In this document: positions 52,250 to 61,976 of the stretch, piece by piece
Position numbering within the stretch: the first letter of the stretch is position 1
Layout: each line of letters starts with the position of its first letter
Source of the DNA: Devosia soli
GTDB taxonomy: Bacteria > Pseudomonadota > Alphaproteobacteria > Rhizobiales > Devosiaceae
DNA length: 64,000 nucleotides
NCBI RefSeq assembly: GCF_000970455.1
Contig: NZ_LAJG01000005.1
Location: forward strand, 248,001 to 312,000
Reading direction: 5' to 3'
The notes under the pieces: model-generated
Told to the model about the DNA's origin: nothing
What the model saw: only the letters and a program-made list of their open reading frames with translations
Databases searched by the model: none
Position numbers and translations under genes: made by a program

Positions 52250-53311
52250 CTATTTCACCCGACGCATGTCGGCGATGTAGGCAGAGACGGCGCCGGCCAG
52301 CATGAAGGCGAGCGACTGGTGGCCGACGGCCAGGGAAATCGGGACGCTGGCGAGGAGCGTCGCGATGCCGAGGCATACTTGCAGCAGCACCAAAACGCCG
52401 ATGCGCGGCAGCCAGCCGTGGACGCCACCGAAGCCGCCATCCTTGTTGCGACGCCAAATAAGGAAGGCGACGTAGCCCGTTATAACATAGGCGATGGTGC
52501 GGTGGATAAATTGGACCGTCAGGGCGTTTTCGAAGAAGTTGCGCCAGGCGGGGTCCATGGCGAAAAGTCCGCCGGGAACAAGGGCACCATCCATGAGCGG
52601 CCAGGTGTTGTAGCCCATGCCAGCATCCAGCCCGGCAACGAAGGCCCCTGCCCCGATCTGGATAATCAGCAGGATTCCCAAGACGATAGCGGTAACCAGA
52701 TGCCACGGACGGACGCGCCCAAGCGCCCGGCCGGGCTCGATGCTGCGGGCGACGTAGATCAGGGCGACGAAGAGCAGCGAGGCGGCCGTCAGGTGGGCGG
52801 CAAGTCTATATTGAGAAACGGAGGTCAATTCTGACAATCCCGACGAGACCATCCACCACCCGAGGAAGCCCTGAAAGCCACCAAGCACGAAAAGGATAAA
52901 TAATGGCATTGCCAGATGACGCGGCAGGCGCTTCTGGAACAGGAATACTGCGAAAGGCACGATGAAGATCAGCCCGAGCGTGCGCGCCAGAAGGCGATGC
53001 AGCCATTCCCAGAAGAAGATGTACTTGAAATCATCAAGCGACATCCAGGAGTTGAGAACGGAATATTGCGGGATCTGCTTATAGGCGTCGAATTCGGCCT
53101 GCCACTGCGCATCGTTGAGCGGCGGAATAGTCCCCGAGATCGGTTTCCAGCTCGTTATCGAAAGACCCGATTCCGTTAACCTCGTGATACCGCCGACAAC
53201 AACGATCAGCAGAACGAAGGCTGCGAGGCTATAAAGCCAGATGCGGACGGGCCGCAAGCGATCGCTCGCGTAGCTGATCTGTCCCAGTGCGGCATTCTGG
53301 TCGGTGGTCAC
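52250..53311 (-). CDS. ctaA: Heme A synthase (COX15/CtaA)
   Basis: Inner-membrane enzyme of 353 residues that oxidises heme O to heme A for cytochrome oxidase. It has about eight helices. The heme-ligand histidines are in EWLHRLLART, QYRLAAHLTAA, VQFIHRTIAYV and AVGHQSLAFM. The loop GGITRLTESGLSITSWKPIS is typical. The start is probably the GTG at 53311; the longer frame only adds low-complexity charged sequence antisense to the neighbour. It is divergent from the DUF2842 gene. Confidence 0.94.
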   Translation of the reverse strand: MTTDQNAALGQISYASDRLRPVRIWLYSLAAFVLLIVVVGGITRLTESGLSITSWKPISGTIPPLNDAQWQAEFDAYKQIPQYSVLNSWMSLDDFKYIFFWEWLHRLLARTLGLIFIVPFAVFLFQKRLPRHLAMPLFILFVLGGFQGFLGWWMVSSGLSELTSVSQYRLAAHLTAASLLFVALIYVARSIEPGRALGRVRPWHLVTAIVLGILLIIQIGAGAFVAGLDAGMGYNTWPLMDGALVPGGLFAMDPAWRNFFENALTVQFIHRTIAYVITGYVAFLIWRRNKDGGFGGVHGWLPRIGVLVLLQVCLGIATLLASVPISLAVGHQSLAFMLAGAVSAYIADMRRVK

Positions 53312-53380
53312 GGTAACATTCCGGTATCGATGAGGCTGGCGGAGTGGTAATCCCGGCAACAGTCCGTCGCAACAGCGTAG

Positions 53381-53602
53381 ATGCCGCAGATGACCCAACG
53401 TACTCGCAAATTGATCGGCGCCCTCGCCTGTGTCGCCTCGATCTTCGTTTGGGCCAGTCTGGCGACGTCGATCTACCTCGCCTTCCCGCCGGAGCTGCCC
53501 TGGTTCGTGCTGATCGCGTACTTCATCATTGCCGGTATGGGATGGATGCTTCCGGCCATGGCGATCATCAGGTGGATGGCGCGGCCCGATCCGCAACCGT
53601 GA
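53381..53602 (+). CDS. DUF2842-family small membrane protein
   Basis: Protein of 73 residues with two helices (RKLIGALACVASIFVWASLA and WFVLIAYFIIAGMGWMLPAM) and the ending IRWMARPD. This is the DUF2842 pattern, found across Alphaproteobacteria, often beside ctaA. A link to oxidase assembly is suggested only by location. A second ATG at 53390 is possible. Confidence 0.85.
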   Translation: MPQMTQRTRKLIGALACVASIFVWASLATSIYLAFPPELPWFVLIAYFIIAGMGWMLPAMAIIRWMARPDPQP

Positions 53603-53605
53603 CGG

Positions 53606-54646
53606 TCAACCGGTCACTTTGCCGAGCATGGTGAAAAGGCCGCCACTGGCGAATACGTCGACATAGCGGCGCTGCTGGAAATAGCCATTGAGAGATACGC
53701 GCGGCAAAGCTTGCAGGCTCTCTAGATGTTTTGGGTAAAGGCCGCCGGGGCGCGTGGTCACGGCCGTCGTAAAGCCGAGGTCGCGGGCAAAGCCGAATTC
53801 GCGCGGACCACAGGAAAGCGGGCCGCCCAATGGATAGGAAAAGTGTGTCGGCCGGATGCCGAACTGGGCCTGGATCACGTCCACCGATTGAGCCATTTCG
53901 CGACGCGCTTCGTCGGAGGGGAGCTTGGCCAGCTCATAGTGGTGAACGGTGTGCGCGCCAATGGTACAGAGCGGTTCACCGGCAAAGAGACGCAGCTCCT
54001 GCCAGCTCATGATCAGGTCGCGGCACTGTCTTTCGAGATCATAGCCGTATTTGTCGGTGAAATCCGTGAGAAGCGCGCGGCGCTCGATCTCGGGGAGTTT
54101 CCGCATGTGCCAATAGAGGCGATTGAAGGCGTCGTTCTTTTGAGCGGTGGTGTCCGTATCGACATATTCGACATCGTCGCCATCGGTGAAGGCGACGGCC
54201 TTCTGACGAGCGATGATGTCTTCGATCGCCTGCCACCACAGTTCACCGACACCGTCGACGAGGGCGGTCGGCACATAAAGGGTGAAGGGCGCTTCATGCT
54301 GCCGGAGAATCGGCAGCGCATATTGCAGATTGTCGCGATAGGCGTCGTCGAAGGTGAGTACGACGAAGGGACGCGTTTTCTGCGGCGCCGCGAGGCGTTC
54401 GATCGCTTCGTCGAGCGTGACGATGTCGATGCCGGTGTCACGCATCCGCTCGATGACATAGTCGAGAAAATCCGGCCGCACCTGCAGGATGGCGTTGGGC
54501 GAAAAATCCGGCGGGTCGGTCGGCAGGACGCGATGGAGCGTAAAGATGACGCCGCGCGAGGCCGACAGAAGTCGCGAAAGGCGCGGCAATCCGGACAGCC
54601 AGAGAAGCTCGAAGGCCGTCCGGATCGCCGTATATTTCAAAGACAT
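53606..54646 (-). CDS. Polysaccharide deacetylase family (NodB-like)
   Basis: Enzyme of 346 residues. The metal-binding NodB motifs are FVVLTFDDAYRDNLQYALPI (catalytic Asp and metal Asp) and TIGAHTVHHYELAKLPSDEA (H-x3-H). The RPTHFSYPLGG strand follows. No signal peptide is clear, though the first helix LLWLSGLPRLSRLLSA may anchor it. It lies 18 bases after the co-polymerase gene on the same strand and probably trims acetyl groups from the exopolysaccharide. Confidence 0.87.
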   Translation of the reverse strand: MSLKYTAIRTAFELLWLSGLPRLSRLLSASRGVIFTLHRVLPTDPPDFSPNAILQVRPDFLDYVIERMRDTGIDIVTLDEAIERLAAPQKTRPFVVLTFDDAYRDNLQYALPILRQHEAPFTLYVPTALVDGVGELWWQAIEDIIARQKAVAFTDGDDVEYVDTDTTAQKNDAFNRLYWHMRKLPEIERRALLTDFTDKYGYDLERQCRDLIMSWQELRLFAGEPLCTIGAHTVHHYELAKLPSDEARREMAQSVDVIQAQFGIRPTHFSYPLGGPLSCGPREFGFARDLGFTTAVTTRPGGLYPKHLESLQALPRVSLNGYFQQRRYVDVFASGGLFTMLGKVTG

Positions 54647-54664
54647 GGCGGCGCCTTTCCGTGG

Positions 54665-57028
54665 TCAGGCGGCAACCGCATCATCAAGGGCAGAAATTTC
54701 GACGCGTTCGAGTCCGGCTTCGATCAGCTGGCCGCGGACATTTTCGGCGGAGTCTGGATCTTCGGCGCCTGACGTGACCAGCACGACGCGGCCACCCAGC
54801 TCGGCAAAGATCGGCAGGCTCGACCGGCCACCGACACGGCCGGTCAGCACGACGACGACTTCATAGATATCGCCGAGCGCTTCAACCAAGGTCACCGGCT
54901 TGGAGGAGGTGCGATCGATGGTTTCGCCCCTGCCCCAGGCGACTTCGGCAAAACTCTGATCGGCCGATTTTTGGACGACATCACCGAAGCCGGCTTCGTT
55001 GGTGCTGAGATCGGAAAGACCAGGCTCATCGCCCTGGTGACCACTGCCCCCGTCAACCAATACAACGCTGAGACCCTTGGACAGCGCGTCGGAGACCAAG
55101 GCGTCTGCCATGCGGCGGCCGGGTTCATCGCGGCCATGGTCGGCGAGCAGCAGGAGATGGGTCTTGCCGAGCACGAGATCGGCTGCAAGGTCCGCGTAGC
55201 GAACGAAGCCGGCTACTGTGCGTGGTGCCTTGGCGACCATGGGCGTGACCGTCTCGGCATCTTCTTCCGACGCATCTTCGAGGGCAGCGCGAGCAGCTTC
55301 GCGCTGGGCGCGGCGCTCAGCCAGTTCCTGGAGAAGCATGCGCGCGCTTTCCGAGGCAGCGGGGGCATGCTGGAAATCCACAAGCCGAGTTGGCGCGGGG
55401 GCCGGCGAAGGCGGCACCGGCACAGTTGTATCGACTTCCTCGTAAACCGAATCGGCTTCGAGGACCGGCTCGGGTTCGTAGATGGGTGCAGCTTCAGGCA
55501 CGTATTCGGGTTCGACAACTTCCTCGACCGCAACAGACGAGACGTGCGTTTCGTGACCGACATCGTCTTCATAGACTTCTTCGACGGTTTCGCGACGGGT
55601 GGTGGCGCGGACCGGCATGTAGGGCTCGATGGGGCGGAGAGCACGGCCAGACATCAATTCGCCGAAGACGACGGCGCCGAACTGAATGACGAACGTGACG
55701 ATGCCGACGCCGGCGAGGATCAGCGCACTCTTGGGAAAGGCCGGCGTGACGGAAGGCGCGGCTTCGGTGACGACGCGAACGTCCGGCAAGGCGGAGCCGG
55801 CTTCACCGCGCGACGAGGCTTCGGTGTAGCGCAGGAGATAGGCTTCGAGCAGGTCGCGCTGGGCCTTGGCTTCACGCTGGAGGCTATCGAGCGTGACGGT
55901 ATCCTGCGTTGCCGTGGAAGCGGTCTGCTTGAAGCGGCTGAGATCGGCCTGCAGCGAGGCTTCAAGATCGGCTTCGACCTGGGCTTCGGCTTCCAGCGCT
56001 TCGGCGACGCGGTAACCTTCCTGGTTGATGCGGCCATCGAGCTCGGAAATCTGGGCGTTGAGGGCGCGAATATTGGGGTGGCTCGACAGCAGCGTCGCCG
56101 AAAGCTGGGCAAGCTGGCCCTGGAGCCGCGCCTTTTCCTGGCTGAGCTGCTGGATCACTGCGGAATTGCGCGCGTCGGCAATGCTTTCGATCGGCTGGCC
56201 GCGCGACAGAAGGCCACGAATGACGGCGGCGCGGGACTGCGCGGTGTTCTTGCGCTCCTGGGCGGCTGTGATCTGCGAGGAGATGGTCGAAAGCTGCTGA
56301 TCGAGCAGGCTCGTATTGTTGGTGCCGACGACGAAAAGATCGTTGTCGACGCGATATTTGGCAACGGCCGATTCTGCTTCCTGGACGGAAACGCGGAGGC
56401 GCGCGATTTCATCGCTAAGCCAGCTGGACGCCTCGGCCGTATCGGAGAGGGTCAGCTGCGCCCGCCGTTCGACGTGGGCCTGGGCGACGGCGTTGGCGAT
56501 CTCAGCGGCAAGTTCGGGATCGACCGAGCGAACCAGGATGGTGATGATGCGGGAATCACGCTCCTGGATGACCGTCATGCGCTCGTAAAGCGTATTGATG
56601 ACGCGCTCGTCGACGCTGACCGGCGTAGCGCTGCGGCCGATGAGCTGCATGATGACGCCGAGCGGGGAAAAGCCGGACTGGCTACCGTTGAATTCGGGCT
56701 TGGAGCGCAGATCGAGCTTGTCGATGACGCCGAGAAGCGTGTCGCGGGACTTGATCAGTTCGATCTGGCTCGAAACGACACTGGCGTCGCTCGCCACGCT
56801 CGATGGCGCCTGTTCGTTGGCGGCGCGCGTATAGGCATTGGCGCGCGGCTCGACCAGGATGGAGGCCGATGACTCATAAAGCCTCGGCATCATCATCAAG
56901 ATGAGGAAGGTGACGGCCAGCACCACCAAAGTAACAATGATTATCCGCGGCAGACGGCGGCCAACTGCAGCGAAAACTGCAGCAACATCAATTCGCGCAT
57001 CGCGCATCGTCGGGGCGTATTCGCTCAC
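54665..57028 (-). CDS. Wzz/Wzc-type polysaccharide co-polymerase with degenerate kinase domain
   Basis: Protein of 787 residues. Chain-length (Wzz) domain with helices at about 30-52 and 430-450 around a periplasmic coiled coil rich in Ala/Gln/Glu (SWLSDEIARLRVSVQEAESA, KARLQGQLAQLSATLLSSHP). A cytoplasmic Glu/Val/Pro-rich linker (about 480-590) leads to a BY-kinase-like fold. In it the Walker A loop is replaced by ADHGRDEPGRRMADAL, with no GK[ST], and the next strand reads VVLVDGG. No tyrosine cluster ends the protein. It is probably not a kinase. It should control EPS chain length with the Wza-like lipoprotein. Confidence 0.9.
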   Translation of the reverse strand: MSEYAPTMRDARIDVAAVFAAVGRRLPRIIIVTLVVLAVTFLILMMMPRLYESSASILVEPRANAYTRAANEQAPSSVASDASVVSSQIELIKSRDTLLGVIDKLDLRSKPEFNGSQSGFSPLGVIMQLIGRSATPVSVDERVINTLYERMTVIQERDSRIITILVRSVDPELAAEIANAVAQAHVERRAQLTLSDTAEASSWLSDEIARLRVSVQEAESAVAKYRVDNDLFVVGTNNTSLLDQQLSTISSQITAAQERKNTAQSRAAVIRGLLSRGQPIESIADARNSAVIQQLSQEKARLQGQLAQLSATLLSSHPNIRALNAQISELDGRINQEGYRVAEALEAEAQVEADLEASLQADLSRFKQTASTATQDTVTLDSLQREAKAQRDLLEAYLLRYTEASSRGEAGSALPDVRVVTEAAPSVTPAFPKSALILAGVGIVTFVIQFGAVVFGELMSGRALRPIEPYMPVRATTRRETVEEVYEDDVGHETHVSSVAVEEVVEPEYVPEAAPIYEPEPVLEADSVYEEVDTTVPVPPSPAPAPTRLVDFQHAPAASESARMLLQELAERRAQREAARAALEDASEEDAETVTPMVAKAPRTVAGFVRYADLAADLVLGKTHLLLLADHGRDEPGRRMADALVSDALSKGLSVVLVDGGSGHQGDEPGLSDLSTNEAGFGDVVQKSADQSFAEVAWGRGETIDRTSSKPVTLVEALGDIYEVVVVLTGRVGGRSSLPIFAELGGRVVLVTSGAEDPDSAENVRGQLIEAGLERVEISALDDAVAA

Positions 57029-57178
57029 GATAGCTCCTCATCATGGAGCCAAGCATGTGCCATCGTAGTCAAAATTCAGTTAACCCCATCAGGATACTGC
57101 AGCAAGTGATCGCGCCATAAGCAAAATCTTAACCATAACAGCGAAACACTGAGGGCCACTCAAACGCGCGGATCAAAC

Positions 57179-57730
57179 ATGCGCTGGCTGCCCATTCTCG
57201 CTCTGACACTGATGGTGCCTCTTGCAGGCTGCGCCACGACGCGCCCTGCTTCCTATTTCGTGGAACCAACAGGACCCTATACGCTCGACACCGGCGATCT
57301 GGTGCGCGTCACCGTCTATGGTGACCAGGAGTTGAGCAATACCTATCGCGTTGCCGATAGCGGCGCGATCGCCTTCCCGCTCGTCGGTCAGGTGCAGGTG
57401 CGCGGGCAGACAACTGCCGCCGCGGCCTCCCGCCTTGCCGGTGCGCTCGCCAATGGCTATCTGCGCAACCCCAATGTTGCGGTAGAAGTGGCCGAATACC
57501 GGCCGTTCTTCATCCAGGGCGCGGTACGGACCTCGGGGCAGTTCTCCTATGTGCCCTATATGACGGTACGCGCTGCCATCAGCACAGCCGGCGGCTATAC
57601 GGACACGGCAGATCGCGGCCAGGTGACGGTCTATCGCCGTCAGGGCAACGAAATGGTCCGGGGCAGTGTCGACCTCGACTTCCCGATCTATCCCGGCGAC
57701 ACCGTGGTCGTTTCCGAACGCTGGTTCTGA
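57179..57730 (+). CDS. Outer-membrane polysaccharide export lipoprotein (Wza/ExoF-like)
   Basis: Protein of 183 residues. The lipobox LAGC at about 16-19 marks a lipoprotein. The export domain follows (YTLDTGDLVRVTVYGDQELS, then YRVADSGAIAFPLVGQVQVR), then a SLBB-like repeat (FFIQGAVRTSGQFSYVPYMT). It is short, as in the alphaproteobacterial class without the C-terminal barrel helix. Divergent from the co-polymerase and followed after five bases by a glycosyltransferase. Confidence 0.92.
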   Translation: MRWLPILALTLMVPLAGCATTRPASYFVEPTGPYTLDTGDLVRVTVYGDQELSNTYRVADSGAIAFPLVGQVQVRGQTTAAAASRLAGALANGYLRNPNVAVEVAEYRPFFIQGAVRTSGQFSYVPYMTVRAAISTAGGYTDTADRGQVTVYRRQGNEMVRGSVDLDFPIYPGDTVVVSERWF

Positions 57731-57735
57731 CCGGC

Positions 57736-58863
57736 ATGGACAGACCCCTGCGCATCCTGCAGGTGATGCGGGCTCCCGTCGGGGGGCTCTTTCGCCATGT
57801 CGCAGATCTGACGCGGGCGCTGAGCAAGAAAGGCCATAGCGTTGGCCTCGTCGTCGATTCCCTGGCGAGCGACGCGCAGACCGAACAACGGCTGGCAGCG
57901 CTCGCCGAATTTGCCGAGCTCGGCATTCACCCCATGCCGATGCCGCGGGTGCTCGGCAAAGGCGACCTGACGACGCCGCTTGCCGTGCGCAAGCTTGCCG
58001 GATCGCTTTCCATCGACATTCTACACGGCCACGGCGCGAAAGGCGGATTCTACGTCAGGCTCGCGCATTTGGGACGCAGGCGGCCTTCGGCCCTCTACAC
58101 ACCCCATGGCGGCGTCCTCCATTTTTCGCCCAGCTCGCGAAGCGGGCAGCTCTTTCACTGGCTTGAACGAAAGCTCCTGAGCCAGACCGGGGCGATCATC
58201 TTCGAAAGCGGTTTTGCGCGCGACACCTATAGCCGGTTGATCACCCCGCCTACCTGCCGGACGGAGATCATCTATAATGGGCTCGGGACGGCAGAATTCG
58301 AGCCGATCGCACCAGAGGACAGGTCGGCCGACTTCGTTTTTGTCGGCGAATTGCGCGAACTCAAGGGGATCTTCCCGCTGGTCGAAGCTCTTGCCGGGGT
58401 GAAGCGGCACGATGGCCTGCCCGCAAGCCTTGTCATGGCCGGAGACGGTCCGCAAAGGCTGGAGCTGGAAGAGCGGATCTCTGCGCTTGGTCTTGCCGAC
58501 CGCGTGAAGCTGGTCGGTTCCCAACCGGCACGCGACGTCTTTGCGCAGGGCAAGATCGCGGTGATTCCGTCGCTGGCCGAATCCATGCCCTATGTCGTGC
58601 TCGAAGCTACGGCCGCCGGATTGCCGGTCATCACTACCAAGGTCGGCGGCATTCCGGAGATTTTTGCGGGCACGACCGATACGCTGGTGGCGCCGGGGGA
58701 TGCAGCGGCACTCCGGGCCGCCATGCAATCGGCCATGGACCATCCGGACGCGCTCGAGGCAGAACTCGCCCTGCGGCGAAGGCGGGTGGCAGAGGCGTTT
58801 TCGCTCGAAGCGATGGTGGGGCAGATCGAGGCGCTCTATCGCGATGTGTTGGGACAAAGCTAA
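57736..58863 (+). CDS. Family 4 glycosyltransferase
   Basis: GT-B enzyme of 375 residues. Recognisable parts are the N-terminal VMRAPVGGLFRHVADLTRAL, DILHGHGAKGGFYVR, LVMAGDGPQRLELEERI and the nucleotide-sugar site ESMPYVVLEATAAGLPVITT (E-x7-E), then VGGIPEIF. It adds a sugar to the lipid-linked repeat unit; donor and acceptor are unknown. Confidence 0.92.
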   Translation: MDRPLRILQVMRAPVGGLFRHVADLTRALSKKGHSVGLVVDSLASDAQTEQRLAALAEFAELGIHPMPMPRVLGKGDLTTPLAVRKLAGSLSIDILHGHGAKGGFYVRLAHLGRRRPSALYTPHGGVLHFSPSSRSGQLFHWLERKLLSQTGAIIFESGFARDTYSRLITPPTCRTEIIYNGLGTAEFEPIAPEDRSADFVFVGELRELKGIFPLVEALAGVKRHDGLPASLVMAGDGPQRLELEERISALGLADRVKLVGSQPARDVFAQGKIAVIPSLAESMPYVVLEATAAGLPVITTKVGGIPEIFAGTTDTLVAPGDAAALRAAMQSAMDHPDALEAELALRRRRVAEAFSLEAMVGQIEALYRDVLGQS

Positions 58864-58940
58864 AAACCCGCTTCACCGAGTTTAAACGCATTGGGGCGCA
58901 CTATCCGGCCGGGAATTGAGTAACGAGTACCCGGTAGCCG

Positions 58941-60464
58941 ATGTTTCGCGTCGATCCTAAGCAGGCCATTGCGGATCATGCCGCGCGGGAGCCCGAGGGG
59001 CTTGCCGAAGCGCGCAGCCTTTCGGCTGCTGCTGCCGAGATCGCCGCGCGTCCTGTCGAACGCACCTATTCCGGCGCCATCATCGTCGGCGTTGCCCAGG
59101 CGATGGAAGCCTTCGCGCTGGCCGTGCTCGGCTATGGCATTCACGCGGCCTATGTGCCGAGCGGACAGGAGGGCTTTTATCTCCTCGTCGTCCTCGGCGC
59201 AGTGCTCGCCACCAATATCGGGCTCAACCTACTGCGCGCCCATCGGGTCACCACCTATCGCCGTGTCGTCGGGCAGTTCGGCCGCGTGCTGGCGGTGTGG
59301 CTTTGCGTGATCATCGTCGCAACGGCGGGGATTTTCTTCTTCAAGGCGGGCGACATGGTTTCGCGCGTCTGGCTCCTCAGCTGGTTCCTTTCGGGCGCCG
59401 TGTTCCTCATCCTTTATCGGCTGCTGCTGCGCTTTCTCGTGCTACGCTGGACCGATCTCGGGCGCCTCAAGCGCCGGACGGTGATCGTCGGCGGCGGGCA
59501 TGACGCGGAAATCCTCATCGAGCAGATCCGCAACGGCGCCGATAAGGACCTCGAACTGCTCGGGCTGTTCGACGACCGCTATGACGCGCGCTCGCCGGAT
59601 TCGGTGGCAGGCCTCGCCAAGCTCGGCAAGGTCGCGAGCCTGATCGAATTTGCGCGGCTGACGCCGGTCGATCTCGTCATCGTCTCGATGCCGCTTTCGG
59701 CCGAAAAGCGCGTGCTCGACATGCTGACCCAGCTTTGGGTTCTGCCCGTCGATATTCGCCTTTCGGCCCATATGAGCAAGCTCAAGTTCACCGACAGGGC
59801 CTACTCCTATGTCGGCGGCGTGCCCGTGCTCGACATGGCGGACCGGCCGATCTCGGACTGGAACCTCGTTTTCAAGTGGCTGTTCGACAAGTTCGTCGCC
59901 ATCACCGCGCTGGTGCTGCTGTCGCCGGTGATGCTGGTGACGGCGATCGCCATCAAGCTCGAGAGCAAGGGGCCGGTGTTCTTCGTGCAGAACCGGCATG
60001 GCTTTAATAACCAGCTGATCCGCATCTATAAATTCCGCTCGATGCGGACGGATATGCTCGATGCTGGCGCGACGAAGCTCGTGACCAAGGGCGATCCGCG
60101 CGTGACCCGGGTCGGCCGGTTCATTCGGAAGACCTCGATCGACGAGCTGCCGCAGCTTTTCAATGTGCTCCTCGGCGAACTCTCGGTGGTGGGGCCGCGG
60201 CCGCATGCGCTACAAGCCAAGGCCGACAACAAGCTCTATTACGAGGCGGTCGAAGGCTATTTCGCCCGCCATCGCGTCAAGCCGGGCATGACCGGATGGG
60301 CTCAGATCCATGGCTGGCGCGGGGAAACCGACACGATCGACAAGATCATGCAGCGCGTGAACCACGATCTCTACTATATCGAGAACTGGAGCCTGCTGCT
60401 CGATCTATACATCGTGCTGATGACGCCGGTTTCGCTGATCGCCAAGAATGAGAACGCGTATTGA
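58941..60464 (+). CDS. Undecaprenyl-phosphate sugar-1-phosphate transferase (WcaJ-like)
   Basis: Polyprenyl-phosphate hexose-1-phosphate transferase of 507 residues that starts the repeat unit. Four N-terminal helices (about 45-150), a Rossmann-like middle domain (KRRTVIVGGGHDAEILIEQI), a fifth helix (FVAITALVLLSPVMLVTAIA), and the catalytic domain with FVQNRHGFNNQLIRIYKFRS, RKTSIDELPQLFNVLLGELS, VVGPRPHA. The sugar is likely glucose or galactose by family. Confidence 0.94.
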   Translation: MFRVDPKQAIADHAAREPEGLAEARSLSAAAAEIAARPVERTYSGAIIVGVAQAMEAFALAVLGYGIHAAYVPSGQEGFYLLVVLGAVLATNIGLNLLRAHRVTTYRRVVGQFGRVLAVWLCVIIVATAGIFFFKAGDMVSRVWLLSWFLSGAVFLILYRLLLRFLVLRWTDLGRLKRRTVIVGGGHDAEILIEQIRNGADKDLELLGLFDDRYDARSPDSVAGLAKLGKVASLIEFARLTPVDLVIVSMPLSAEKRVLDMLTQLWVLPVDIRLSAHMSKLKFTDRAYSYVGGVPVLDMADRPISDWNLVFKWLFDKFVAITALVLLSPVMLVTAIAIKLESKGPVFFVQNRHGFNNQLIRIYKFRSMRTDMLDAGATKLVTKGDPRVTRVGRFIRKTSIDELPQLFNVLLGELSVVGPRPHALQAKADNKLYYEAVEGYFARHRVKPGMTGWAQIHGWRGETDTIDKIMQRVNHDLYYIENWSLLLDLYIVLMTPVSLIAKNENAY

Positions 60465-61741
60465 CCGTCACCGGCTCATTCGATCCTGCGCTCGCCGGTT
60501 CGAGATGGCCCGGCGCCGATTTCATCCGCCAGCGGGCGATGAAACTGCTCGACGGGGTCGTGGCGCTCTGGATTTTTGCCGGCGGCATCGTCCTCATCGA
60601 GCCTTCGCCCTATGAGGTGATGTTTCTCCTCGTGCTGCCGGTCGCGATCGTGGCCGGGCTCGGGCTTTATCGTTCGACCTTCGGGCTACTCGCCATCCTG
60701 ATGTGCTTTACGCCCTTTGCGCTGATTGCGTGCCTGCAAGTGCGGATCGCGCCGCTCAACGACGCGCTGATCTTTACGGCAGTGACGATCTTTTTGCTGC
60801 TAACGTCGTATTTCGTCGCCAATTACGTTGCCGAAGCCACCGAGAAGCGGTTCCGCGTCATCATGGGCGCCTATACGGTGATCGCGGTGATCCTCTCGAT
60901 CATCGGTACCCTCGCCTATCTCCGCATCATGCCCGGCGCGGATTTCTTTCTGCGCTATGATCGTGCCAAGGCAACGTTCAAGGATCCGAACGTTTACGCG
61001 CCCTTCCTCGTCTTGCCCGCGATGTTTGCGCTGCAACGTGTCCTGCTGGGACGGGCCTGGCAGGCGGTCTTTGCGGCGGGTGTCTATCTCGTGCTGTTCG
61101 TCGGGGTGTTCGTGAGTTTCTCGCGCGGCGGCTGGGGGCATTTTGCAGCTTCCTCGATCATCACGCTGGCGCTGGTTTTCATGCTCGAGTCCAATGCGCG
61201 GGATAAGGTGCGCATCCTGATGATGACGCTGATCGGCGCCGGCCTTCTGGTCGTCGCGCTTGGCGGTCTCCTCTCGATGCCGCAGGTGGGGCGCTTTTTC
61301 GAGCAGCGGGCGTCTTCGCAGAATTATGACACTGGCGAGACCGGGCGCTTCGGCCGACAGGGCTATGCGCTGGAATTGGCGATAGACCATCCGCTCGGCA
61401 TCGGGCCGGGCGAATTCAGCCGCATGCGCATCGTCGAGGAGCCGCACAACGTCTATATGTCGGTGCTGCACGTCTACGGCTGGGGCGGCGGGCTGATGTA
61501 TTACATCCTCGTTGCGCTGACACTCTGGAAAGGGGTCGGCACTGTGCTTCGCCCCTCTCCCTACCGGCTCATGGCGATACCGGTTCTTGCGACGTTTTCG
61601 ATGGTCGTCGCGGAATCGGCGATCATCGATTCCGACCACTGGCGGCACTTTTACCTGCTGATCGGCCTCATCTGGGGGCTCTCGACCGCCATCCGGAACG
61701 ACCCGAGAGCGGCGACCTATCGCAACCACATGCTGATCTGA
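60461..61741 (+). CDS. O-antigen ligase/polymerase-like membrane protein
   Basis: Integral membrane protein of 426 residues with about eleven helices. The central periplasmic loop (about 270-325) holds FFEQRASSQNYDTGETGRFG, then IGPGEFSRM and EEPHNVYMSVLHVYGWGGGL, the pattern of the Wzy/WaaL O-antigen ligase family. It starts with TTG at 60461, overlapping the transferase stop by 4 bp. In this cluster it is most likely the EPS polymerase. Confidence 0.87.
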   Translation: MTVTGSFDPALAGSRWPGADFIRQRAMKLLDGVVALWIFAGGIVLIEPSPYEVMFLLVLPVAIVAGLGLYRSTFGLLAILMCFTPFALIACLQVRIAPLNDALIFTAVTIFLLLTSYFVANYVAEATEKRFRVIMGAYTVIAVILSIIGTLAYLRIMPGADFFLRYDRAKATFKDPNVYAPFLVLPAMFALQRVLLGRAWQAVFAAGVYLVLFVGVFVSFSRGGWGHFAASSIITLALVFMLESNARDKVRILMMTLIGAGLLVVALGGLLSMPQVGRFFEQRASSQNYDTGETGRFGRQGYALELAIDHPLGIGPGEFSRMRIVEEPHNVYMSVLHVYGWGGGLMYYILVALTLWKGVGTVLRPSPYRLMAIPVLATFSMVVAESAIIDSDHWRHFYLLIGLIWGLSTAIRNDPRAATYRNHMLI

Positions 61742-61827
61742 CAGGGAAGTTTTCCCTGCAGTTTGATCCTTGGGCGCAAAAATCAGGGTTGCACCAAGAC
61801 CCCTGTTTGCGTATGTCTCCGCGCAGT

Positions 61828-61904
61828 CGGGGCGTAGCGCAGCCTGGTAGCGCATTTGTCTGGGGGACAAAGGGTCGTCGGTTCAAATCCGGCCGCTCCG
61901 ACCA
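61828..61904 (+). tRNA. tRNA-Pro (GGG anticodon)
   Basis: The acceptor arm CGGGGCG (61828-61834) pairs with CGCTCCG before A-CCA (61901-61904). The D arm is GCGCAGCCTGGTAGCGC, the anticodon arm TTTGT-CTGGGGG-ACAAA has GGG at the reading positions, and the T arm includes GGTTCAAATCC. Length 77 nt with encoded CCA. Confidence 0.97.
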
Positions 61905-61906
61905 TT

Positions 61907-61931
61907 AAACTCTTTGAATCGAAAGAGTTTT
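61907..61931 (+). terminator. Stem-loop terminator after tRNA-Pro
   Basis: AAACTCTTT (61907-61915) and AAAGAGTTT (61922-61930) form a 9-bp stem ending in a short T run, three bases after the tRNA end. It probably ends the tRNA transcript. Confidence 0.65.
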
Positions 61932-61976
61932 CCGCCTCACCCCTCAGGCGCTCTCCATTAGAACAAACAGAGATTT

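Noticed and set aside
54971..56872. 633-codon open frame on the plus strand
   Set aside because: Antisense to the co-polymerase gene. Composition is biased to Asp, Gly and Arg as expected for a shadow frame, and no domain is recognised.
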